This document shows, piece after piece, positions 36,240-45,359 of a DNA stretch of 64,000 nt. The position numbers were made by a program, and so were the translations under genes. The stretch's first letter is position 1. Every line of letters begins with the position of its first letter. Source of the DNA: Stratiolaelaps scimitus (Eukaryota; Arthropoda; Arachnida; Mesostigmata; Laelapidae); the NCBI GenBank assembly GCA_019614645.1, contig JABWDB010000004.1, positions 24,180,001 to 24,244,000 of the forward strand, written 5' to 3'. The notes beneath the pieces are model-generated. The model ran no database searches. It saw nothing but the letters and a program-made list of their open reading frames with translations, and had not been told where the DNA came from.

Positions 36240-39200
36240 GGCTTCAACGTTCACTCAGCTGAAGCGCTCATACCTCACCGGTAGATAGATGCTATCGGGT
36301 GAGGCGGGTGATCCTATCGGCCGTGCATAGATGAACATATCTGGGTATATGTTTCTTGCTGTTGCTGTTATTTCGTCCTAATTGTTTTCAGTGACAGTGA
36401 TGATTGTATTATTTAATGATTCATCGGTGAACCAGCGTGCTGAGATCCGGTTTAATGCACACTTAATTGAAGTTCATAGCAAGCTATGTTTGTGTTTTTG
36501 CATAAGGGTCACGCAGTGGTTGCGCGCAATAGAATTCGACAAAGCAATTTTGTAAATATAATAATTCATCAGCAAACCTAGTTTGTATCTTCCATTGATT
36601 TTGGATCATCTGAAGTATGTAGGCACACGTGAAGCACGTTATTGTGCTTCACGAGGCCAGATCGAGAACTCGCCATGCTCGCCACAACATTAGTGAACGT
36701 CTGCTTATTAAACCCCACTTGGCCACACTATCGTGATATGTTCTCGTCGTATAACACCATGTGCTTACCAAGCTATTAATTGGCTTCGAACATATAGAAC
36801 AGAGTGAGCTCATTCACATGAATTGTTGAAGAATCTTCATCTTCTACTCCAGACGAGGGTACATATATAGCAGGAATGTCTAGAAACTCGTTGGTCTAGA
36901 AACCCTAGCGCGCTATATAGCAAGTTCGGTAACCTCGCCCACTGAAGTGGCTGGTGGAAATTGCTGGCTGCGCATTAAAATTACCACGAGCAGCCCGATT
37001 TAGAATGCTCTCTCTTGCCCCGTTGGACTGGGCTGGCTTCGGCTTGGCCTGGCCAGCAGCAGTAGCAGCAGCTTTATTTATGGGCCAGAAGCAAAGCGTT
37101 GCGGGTTTTGCCGCGCGGTAGAGCGTAGATGAGAGAGAGCGAGAGAGAGAGAGAAAGAAGCACCCGTTTTTGTCAAACAATTTCCGCCCCTCGACAACAC
37201 GCACACACACAGTGTTCGTAGAAACCAAAAAGGAAATTGGGACGCTGGGCGAGCCGGCCGACTCCCTGAAAGGACGAAGCGTCCACTGGAGCAGCTCCAT
37301 CAGCAGCGACACGCTCGGCGTTTCTAAGTGGCCCTTAATTAAACTTTAGTTCTCTACTCAACTCGGAGAGACCAGAGAAACAAAGGACCAGACCAACCAA
37401 TGACTGTCCTCTAACTCCCTCTCGACCACCACCACCACTGCCACCACTACGAGCGTCACAAGCGCAGCTCCTGCCATCCGTCGTAATTATGCTCGCTAGA
37501 TAGATGAAAAACGTAGAGATCGGACGGAGTAGCATACGAAGGGAGGGGGTTGATGCGAATGTTCCGAGTTTGTGACCTTGATATGTGTGAAATGCACGTA
37601 AAGCTGAACGGTGGCCTTTTCTGTACAGCAGTCGACGTCGGGCGAAAGGATTAAACGTATAAGTGCATATGCTGATATCCACAGAAGACAGAAGAAGCAC
37701 ATCGGAACAAATAAACGATGCGATGTTGGAGCGGAGATGGCAAAACTATCTGGAATTTGATGAAGAAGGCTACGCGGTAATAATGTAAAAACTGTGAGAA
37801 ACCGTTTCTCGCTACGATAAGTTAGATTAGCTCATACAATAGGTGGGTGACATTCGTTTACGGAAATGCGGACGAAAAATTTATTGAAAAATCGTTCATA
37901 ATCGAACCCCATTCAAGAAAGTACAACCTCACTCAACGGAACAATGGAACCAAAATATTGATGAGAATACAACGATATGTTTGTCTTTATCCAACAATAC
38001 GCATTTCGCCATTTAACAACTTTTGTCGAGATTTTCTTACACAGATGCAGCTCCTACAGCCAGAACTCGCTGTGGATTCACAGAAAGGTGCAGGAGTGTT
38101 TACGAATGTGTTGTGTTACGTCGATGTTCCATATGAGGACCGATATGCTAATTAATTCGTTTTTGGTAAAAAAAGAACCACATGATCACTCCTCTAATTA
38201 TCGTATATTTAAAGACTCACAATCAACTCGTATTGAAATGATTAAACAAATTACAGCTTAATTTCAGAATTCATTAATGAGGTTATAAACTGGCTGTTAC
38301 TATCGGCGTGCACAACATCTCAATAGTGCTGACCAATGAAATACATTTTGCTTGTACATTTGAACAGGAACTATTGTTGGGTGTTTCACAACTGTCTAGA
38401 TAACATTGAGGTCCTCGCGAGCCAGGTAGAAGTAGTCCATGCGAAAAAAAAAACAGCCTGTTTGCGACACGATCGTTGCATCTCCCGTACACCGAGCACT
38501 TTCTTATCACTACTGAACTGGAAGAGCAATCGCTGATGTTTAGTGCGTCTTCGATATATAGCCAGGCCATGCCAGGCTGTTACCTCGTTGGCTCAGTACG
38601 TCGTCAGGCAGCCAGTTAGGCAACCATACCAGAACGCCCAACTAGAAGCTAAACCCGAGCGTAATAGTTCCTATCTCTTCCCTCGGGACACACACAGACA
38701 GACACCCCTTTACATTTTGTTTCCACCATTGGAGCAATTATCCGGAGTTATTGACTCCAACCGGCCGAATCGGTTGGCATGGCTCCGTTCGGTCGCCGGG
38801 GAAGGGGTATTCTTGCTCGACCACCTTCCCGTCTACTGCTATTATTACTATTACCGCTTTTGTTGGCGTTATTGCATCTAATGTAATTGTATTAAGCTGG
38901 AAGAGCGCAGCTGGCCCTGACCCCAGCTATGGGAAGGCCGCTGGATGCGCTGCTGGCTTCTGAGCCCGAAGCCGACCGCGGGGGATCCTAGCACGAAGCT
39001 GCTGGCCTCATTAGATCGGTTGATCGCGTGCCGAACCCATTGAGCTGGAGCACTTTTTGCTCAAGGAGCTCCGTGGATGTGTCTTAGTGTATCTGTGCCT
39101 TGCCTGTACAGTACTATAGACAAAGGCAGAGGAGGATCTCGAGGGAGAGAGAGAGAGAGAGAGAATGAATCGAACCGAGCCAAATGACCCAATAGAAGGA

Positions 39201-40220
39201 CAGCTGCCTTCTTGTCGGCCTCAAGTGGCCTGACTATACGCAGCTGCTTCCTAGGCTGACTTGACTAGGCTGTTTCTTGTATCATAGCTGATCTTAACAC
39301 ATACGAGTACAGATTACTTTGTCTGCATACACAACGTAAATACACATCGTCATTGCACGTAAGTAGATTGTTAGCTACCTTTGGGTGTACCTGTACATTT
39401 CTATAAATAGCTATATGTTTGTTTCCTTGATCCTTATGTCTATCAACACCGTTATTAGGCATAGTGAAATACCAGTAGCTTGTCTGTCGAGCACAAACGA
39501 CATTAGCGGAAAACGAGCGAGAGAGAGAGAGAGAGAGAAGGACAAAGATAGCTGAAGCCTGTCAGATAGGGGAACAGCTGAAGGTCAGCTCGAAAAACAG
39601 TAAGATAGTCGCGGCGACTCTATAGAGTTTCTTAAGCGAGCTGTTTTGCCATACGATAATTAACGACAAATTATAGAAGGTGTCAACTGGCATATGTTTG
39701 ACAATGCTGAAAACTACTTCCTGTTGTGGTGGATAGGACTACAGCGATTACTGTAGCTGGCATAGCCACAATGAAAAGACACAACTAATACGCATTAGGG
39801 ATTCACTAGTGGGGCCTTATCTTGAAACTAGCTTTATTGTCTTTTTAATGGTGGCCGACGTGTCTCAGCAATCTGACGACGCTATTTAGTTTTCTTTAGA
39901 ATGCTTTATGCTTCATATTACGTGATCGTTGGCATACATACTAGCTGAACGAAGTACTTGTGTTGTTTTGCTAAATTATCAGTAACCTTGTCTTGATCTT
40001 GTGGTGATTGTAATGTTGCTACTAATTACAGTAACAACAGAGCAGGTTATGAAGCACGAAGTCTCGGCTTCTAAGTCAAAATGTTCGTAGCCATAGCGAG
40101 GATAGGGATTGAACATCTCGAATTAAATTGAATATTCACTGTATCCATAATGAAACATTAAAGTTTCGCGTCTCCGATTCCTTGAAGACTCGTCTCATTT
40201 TTCTGCTTAGCAAATATCCT
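36240..40220. other. No supported gene
   Basis: (GA)n tracts at 37131-37160, 39143-39164 and 39516-39539, and a hairpin at 36628-36653. At 37847-38155 a 102-codon frame begins near a plausible region but has no domain or splice evidence. Confidence 0.35.
36628..36653. repeat. Perfect hairpin, 10-base stem and 6-base loop
   Basis: CGTGAAGCAC, loop GTTATT, GTGCTTCACG. It is not followed by a T-run and has no evident host gene. Confidence 0.9.
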
Positions 40221-40225
40221 TAATT

Positions 40226-41156
40226 ATGATTCTCATTGTCCTTTTCTGGGCATACCTGCATTGGGCCCTAACTTCCAAGGACGTGCTCTACGGTGTGTTA
40301 ATATTTGGAAATTTGCTTAAGATTGTATCACGAACCTACGTCAGCGATGCCGCTACTACCTACGGCAGCGATGCCCCTAAATAGGTGGGCCTATTTTCTC
40401 CAGGTTGTATTTTCTCGAAGAAACACCCCAAAAGGTTCCGCTTTACGTTTTGCTTGTATACAAGATATCCCGTCTAAAAACATCAATTTTCCGGGCTAAC
40501 TCACAGCCAACACTTCATGTCCACGGTACAACTGCTTTCGGCATTGCTTCACAAGACGGACAACGCCTTGATGAAATGCAAATGTGCAACGGTGGGGATC
40601 GAACCCGTGCCTCACCTAAGTGTCTCTCCTCCGATTGCAAGGCGCACACGAATGCTCCAGGCCACCGGGGTGGACCAGATATCCCGTCTACGAATTTTGA
40701 ATTAAAAGGACGATATATCTAGCCACACGATGGACTACCAAAGTAAGAAATAACGAATATACGGATGCTTGAAGAGAGCCTCCTGTTCTCTCCGAGAAAC
40801 GAAATCAGAACGAAAAACAGCTTAAGTAGTTCGATATCCCAAAGTGAGTACTGTGAATGATTTTCTCCGTCGATAATCGTACCACATTTTATATATCTGT
40901 CACATACACAGCTTCAGCGCATCGTCAGGGTTATCGACGTTATGATCAATTGCTGCGAATCTGGCGATCAGGCGTGCTCACTGCTCAGCCAGATTAGCCA
41001 GATGTATGTCAACCGATGTTTCGAGGAGCACAGCGACTTCGCTTGCAATGCGTTTACCCAGAGCTTAGTAACGATTCGCCAGTGAGCGCCAAATAGTTCT
41101 ACACAGTTCGTCATATGCTTTTATCCGTTATCTTCTAGATGTACGAGGGCACATTA
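40226..41156 (+). CDS. Candidate secreted six-cysteine peptide, three exons
   Basis: The ATG at 40226 opens a frame with a clear signal peptide (MILIVLFWAYLHWALTS). The exon could end at one of several weak phase-0 donors (40280-40325). Exon 2 is 40912-41081, between ATACACAG and CCA|GTGAGC. It encodes INCCESGDQAC and MYVNRCFEEHSDFAC, followed by SLVTIRQ. A 57-base intron then joins exon 3 at 41139 and adds C-T-R-A-H before TAG 41154-41156, giving six Cys in the mature part. The first intron contains a SINE-like fragment (40590-40676). The Cys spacing (CC-6-C-13-C) does not fit insulin or any toxin family I can name. Exon 2 could instead be a 5' leader exon of the next gene. Confidence 0.35.
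40590..40676 (-). repeat. tRNA-derived (SINE-like) element
   Basis: On the minus strand GGTGGCCTGGAGCATTCG is followed by an anticodon-like TTGCAAT loop, a long variable region and the B box GGGTTCGATCCCC. Only three of five T-stem pairs form, so it is not a functional tRNA. Downstream bases (CACCGTTGCACAT) resemble the repeat at 21.5 kb. Confidence 0.5.
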
Positions 41157-41561
41157 GCCCTAATGAAGCCAATCGTCGCGGTCGCCTTAATCGTGACCTT
41201 GCCGGCGGTATTTAGTGATGCTGATATCTACGCACGCCTCAAGGAGGCACCGCAATGCACAAATAGCGAAGGGGTGCCCAGCGGTGGCTGGAGGTCCTAC
41301 TTTAACATTCAGAGCTGCAGCGACGAGCACGGTGTTAAAGCGATCGCGCAGGCCGGTGTCAAGCAGGCCGACGTTTATGGCATCACGTTTATTGTACAGG
41401 GTCAGATTGACCCCGTGGTGTTGTTCGTCAACAACGAGGATCGGTGCTGTCGGGTGCCGATGCACTTCCCTCATGTGCGAAGCTCGGTTCCGTATCTTCA
41501 TGATGCGGGGGTTTGTTGCGATGCTGGAGTTTGTCCCGATGCCGTACTGAAATGCGGGTAA
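41139..41561 (+). CDS. Secreted cysteine-rich protein A, paralogue of 43350-43775
   Basis: The 140-codon frame starts at an ATG placed directly after a good acceptor (TTATCTTCTAG, 41138). A second ATG at 41163 begins a tighter signal peptide (MKPIVAVALIVTLPAVFS). The mature part of about 114 residues has eight Cys. Six align with the downstream paralogue: APQC, IQSC, CRVP, VCCD, GVC and the C-terminal KCG. The shared motif is G-V-P-S-G just after the first Cys. It is probably exported and disulphide-bonded. I know of no named family with this pattern. The donor GTGAGC at 41082 and this acceptor define a 57-base leader intron. A poly(A)-like AATAAA lies at 41950-41955. Beyond its TAA the same frame stays open for a further 66 codons or so. 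High confidence as a gene; function unknown. Confidence 0.8.
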   Translation: MYEGTLALMKPIVAVALIVTLPAVFSDADIYARLKEAPQCTNSEGVPSGGWRSYFNIQSCSDEHGVKAIAQAGVKQADVYGITFIVQGQIDPVVLFVNNEDRCCRVPMHFPHVRSSVPYLHDAGVCCDAGVCPDAVLKCG

Positions 41562-41839
41562 CTAAAATGGACCAATATTTATTTTGTTTCTAGCTGCCTT
41601 GGCTGGGGCGCACTGCGCTCTCTCGCTAGCCATGAAGTCGTCCTCATTCACCCCTGTTGTATAAACGAATTTAACCAATATTTCACCAACATTAATGAAT
41701 GGTATTCTTTCATTGTGGTGGACATTTCCTGCGGGCATGACGCGAAATACATTTGGCAGGCAACACTGTTAGTTCAACTCTTAGGGGGCCGCAGGTAGAA
41801 GGGTGGGGTCATATCGCACATTAGTAGTCCACATCTAAA

Positions 41840-43000
41840 ACTATATTCATATCTGATTTCTATCTGTACCTGTTGTGTACGAGTATAAAACTTCTCGTAC
41901 AGTTTCTACGAAGTTTGGGAACATTATACATTGCATAAACGACTTCGACAATAAAAGCTCCTATATACTACTGTGTACAATCAGTACACGAAGAGTACAA
42001 TCAGCGCACGAAGTACACACGATCAAATCTTGTCTCATTGGCCACCCAGGCACCATGCGCTGGAGCCAACTTTCGATGTACACCTCATCAGACCAACAAC
42101 AGGAGAGAGAGAGTGAGAGAGAGAGAGCATATCGAGTAACTTTATTTCACCTGCTGTCCATTTGTTGTCCAATGTTACAGATTCTCTAATTATGCTCCAT
42201 TTAGCCCTGTGGCAAATTCCGAGATGTGCACTGGATTTGGCCATTTTATGTATCCTTCAGCAGTGACAACCACCGTTGTCACTACGGTAGTGTACATGAC
42301 GTACCGAATCTGGGTGAGGATGGGACGGAAATAAAAAGCAATGCATCTTTATTTCAAGTCTCAAGAGACCCATTAGTTATCCCGACAGCACACGGCAAAA
42401 GTAGAAAAATCGTAGTAAAATATTAAGGCAAATGCCATGAAATGAAAAGTACTTCTTCGTTTTGCTACCTATGAAACTGTCAATGGCAGGTGGCTTCACA
42501 TTCGTGTAACTAGGGAAGAGCAATCAATGGCTATATGGGATCGTCCCTTTCAGTACTGTGATAACCTGGTTATCCTTTGGCGTCGGTGCATTTGGTGTCT
42601 TGCTCTTGTAGTTTCTGTGTAGTGGCGTTTGTGAAGTAAGTCAATTTTCCTCAGTCGTTCCGCCTTCGTTCCCAGTGATTGGATTGAATTTTCTCGAATA
42701 AACTCGTTTTAGCCTATGAATCATCTATCGTTAGACGTAAAGCGTGCCGATAAAGTGTAGTGAACGACACTGGTACATATTTTGTATGTCCAGGTCCTCG
42801 TAGTGGAGCCGAGACGCTTCATATAGGAGGAAGAGCTGAAAATCAGCTCAAAAAAATATGGTAGGGTCAGGAAACAACTTATATATATAGTACCCAACTA
42901 ATACCCCCTCCCCCCAAAGTAATCCCTAGAAATGATTCCTAATTATTGTATGTTTAAATAAACGGTTATACACTTATATGGATAAGTAACCACAAAAGGA
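41840..43000. other. Spacer between the two secreted-protein paralogues
   Basis: Contains a TATA box (TATAAAA 41884-41890) followed by GTACAGTTTC, (GA)n at 42102-42128 and no third paralogue. A (TA)n run (42887-42894) and a C-run near 42905-42917 precede the leader exon of the next gene. Confidence 0.5.
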
Positions 43001-43064
43001 ACAGCCTCGCTGAAATAGGTGAAAAGGGGCACCCGTGCCATTTATCATTGCATAGCTCAGTGAG

Positions 43065-43349
43065 GTAAGTCGCTCAGCTGACATCAATTCTTCAACAAGT
43101 GTTTGTAAACAGAACCGAATTGACCGGGTGATCATTGAATTGTGGTCACATGTCGCGGCCCGCAAAAGGTAGATTTCATTAATGATTACGTTCACACGAC
43201 GAAGCTTTCGCCGGGCCAATCGCCCCCAGTCAACACGGCCGTGTTCCTGCCCAGTCTACGAAGGCTAAGCTCAACTTGTTTTTCTTACCGGATTGCCATC
43301 ATTATTGTTGAAACTTACACCCGACGACGTCCTTCCAACCGTGTACAAG
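43065..43349 (+). other. Probable 5' leader intron of secreted protein B
   Basis: A consensus donor GAG|GTAAGT at 43065 lies upstream of the paralogue B start, and the ATG at 43350 directly follows AG. Paralogue A also has an AG acceptor abutting its ATG. The shared arrangement suggests that both genes have a non-coding first exon. Confidence 0.4.
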
Positions 43350-43775
43350 ATGTTTAATCTGGCTGTCCTAAGGCCAGCCACAGCAGCGGTTCTACTCGCG
43401 CTTCTGTGTCAACTCATGAAACAATCGCTAGCTATTGAGCCTATACACCGAGTGCTCAACAACGCGCCGGAATGTTTCGACAATCGAGGTGTACCCAGCG
43501 GTAGTCTGGCAATTCAATGGTCGAGCATTGAGCGGTGCGGTAACGAGACCGCTCTTCGGGCTATGGAGCTTGCTGAGATCGGCCAACCCGATGTGCATGG
43601 CGTCACCATCGCTCAGCTGAAACAGTTTCACTCGGTTGTGATATTCTCGTTCGTCAAAGGCAACTGCTACCGAATACCGATTCAAATCACGGGGTCGAGC
43701 ATTGCGTTGTACAATAAGAAGGTATGCTATGATCCTGGAGAGTGTTCCAGAAATGTTCGCCCTTGCCATTCATAA
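43350..43775 (+). CDS. Secreted cysteine-rich protein B, paralogue of 41139-41561
   Basis: ATG at 43350; the 141-residue product begins with a signal peptide (MFNLAVLRPATAAVLLALLC) ending about residue 28. The mature protein of about 113 residues has six Cys: APEC, ERC, NCYRIP, VCYD, GEC and RPC. Each matches one of A's, with the same G-V-P-S-G motif and the shared block QPDVHGVT versus QADVYGIT. An in-frame ATG at 43293 would add 19 residues but spoil the signal peptide. AATAAA at 43812-43817 is 37 bases past the stop. It is a tandem duplicate in the same orientation about 1.8 kb from A, and the sequences have diverged strongly. Function unknown; likely an extracellular or saliva/haemolymph-type small protein. 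Confidence 0.85.
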   Translation: MFNLAVLRPATAAVLLALLCQLMKQSLAIEPIHRVLNNAPECFDNRGVPSGSLAIQWSSIERCGNETALRAMELAEIGQPDVHGVTIAQLKQFHSVVIFSFVKGNCYRIPIQITGSSIALYNKKVCYDPGECSRNVRPCHS

Positions 43776-43811
43776 AAACCAGAGTTTTTTTATTCCAATT
43801 CTCATCAAATG

Positions 43812-43817
43812 AATAAA
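43812..43817 (+). terminator. Poly(A) signal of secreted protein B
   Basis: AATAAA 37 bases downstream of the stop, within GAATAAAGG. Confidence 0.7.
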
Positions 43818-43829
43818 GGTAGCAAGTGT

Positions 43830-44940
43830 ACATAGATGTATTAATACATACAATTCTTCCTGTGTATGTACTAGTGCATATCTGAATAAGTAGTGTCGAA
43901 GCAATGTGGAAACGGTTCGTCGTGAAAAGATGGAAAAAAGATGTCTTAGTACTTAACGTAAGAAGCCACAATTACGAAAGGTAGAGGTGCTCAGATTCAG
44001 GTAAGCATGGAGGTTTTGTTTTTTCCGGGAGTTGCCATGGGAGGGTAACCTTACCAGCAGGCCCCCGATTCAGCAGGGTACTTGCTAATCGATGCGAGCT
44101 GCAGTTATCGCACTCGCTACTCTTGGCAGACTTCTCAATATAATTTATAATACGTTTGATAGTGAAGTATATATTCTTTGAAATCTGGTACATCCTCCAA
44201 GAAATCTCGGAAGAGGTCCGCCGCAGGCAAGGGAAGGGGGGTCAATTTTCCACATGTAACGTGAACAACGACTTTAGAATCAGTGGTGATGCCTATGGCA
44301 AGTGATCATGGGCAGGCTAGTTCTCTTGTAGGTTCCAAATATGGTAAGCTCTAAATTGGATCTGACCTCACATAGCACTCTATAAGTAAGACTGCACTCG
44401 ATCTCACTTAGCTATCTCGGAAACTACAGGACGTGTAACAGTCTGAGCTTACACGCGTTCTGCACGTATTCCGATACTTTCCTGCGCCCTCTCATTCACG
44501 TCCTTGCCCCATGTTATGCAGCAATCATTTCCTACTCAAAAATGTCCTACTTAGTGACTTTCATCCACTGGGCGAGTTATTCCCGTCTGAACCGAGCATC
44601 AATCTCGGTTACGCGTGCTAGGGCACGATACATTGGTACAATCGTGTACGTCCGTTTTGCCTCCTGCAGAGAGACTTGCTACTGCGGAAGTAATTTCGTA
44701 CCGTTGGTTAAACCGAAACCCTTCCAGCGTCTTGAAATAGATTGATTCACGAACACACAGTGAGAAGGGGCAGATAAATAAACGGGTAGATCTATCGAGA
44801 GAGATGCGTCTTTGCAGGCATCGGCGAATGTTGTTTGTGTACGAAGTAGGGGAAGTTGCGCTGCGCACAGCTTACGTTCGTGGGCATTCTGTCATTTCAC
44901 CAGCACTGCCACCGCCTTGCGCACTGATAGGATTACTCGC
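43830..44940. other. No supported gene
   Basis: AT-rich first half. Frames of 70-90 codons on both strands near 44540-44870 lack splice or domain support. Confidence 0.35.
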
Positions 44941-44943
44941 TCA

Positions 44944-45346
44944 ATGGCGGCAGAGGGGGCGTGGGACAGGGTCGGCGTGTCCATGCGCAAAGCGTACCAG
45001 GCGGCGTACGGGAATGACGAAACGCGGCACGGCGTAAGCGGCTTAACGCTGAAATTGACGTTGAGTGGATTCAAATAGCCACACTTACTACTACTAGTAG
45101 ATTAAGATGAAACCAAGCCACGCCTGGTTCTCGTCGACCCCTGCCCTAGGAATGGGCATTTACGACAAACAATCCGGAAGGCGGTGGCAAGATTTGTTTT
45201 CCCTCAAGCAGCAATCCGTAGCGTTAATAAAGGGTCAACTCAAGTTTGGTAACGAAGAAGGCGAGAGAGAGACAGAGATAGATTTATGGGCGGAGATGCC
45301 GCATGGGTATGCGCGCTTTTTTTTTGGTAAGCATCCACTTTACTGA
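44944..45346 (+). CDS. Two-exon gene, 111 residues, product unknown
   Basis: Exon 1 (44944-45033) starts at an ATG and is open for exactly 30 codons to the donor GGC|GTAAGC. Exon 2 starts at 45101 after CTACTAGTAG. The 67-base intron joins the two frames in phase 0, and the protein runs to TGA 45344-45346. Exon 1 encodes a basic/aromatic peptide (AWDRVGVSMRKAYQAAYG). Exon 2 contains IYDKQSGRRWQDLFSLKQQ and later an acidic patch (EEGERETEIDLWAEM). There is no signal peptide or membrane span. Two further possible donors near the 3' end (GTATGC 45307, GTAAGC 45327) could extend it to more exons. I know of no matching family. The exact phase match and the intron size, close to others here, support a real gene. 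Confidence 0.5.
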
Positions 45347-45359
45347 TAATGAATGTAAT

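Noticed and set aside
40590..40676. Functional tRNA gene
   Set aside because: The B box is good, but the T-stem forms only three of five pairs, the variable region is long and the acceptor stem does not close.
40912..41081. Insulin-like A chain (CC...C...C)
   Set aside because: The spacing CC-6-C-13-C differs from the insulin CC-3-C-8-C, and no B-chain or C-peptide cleavage layout is present.
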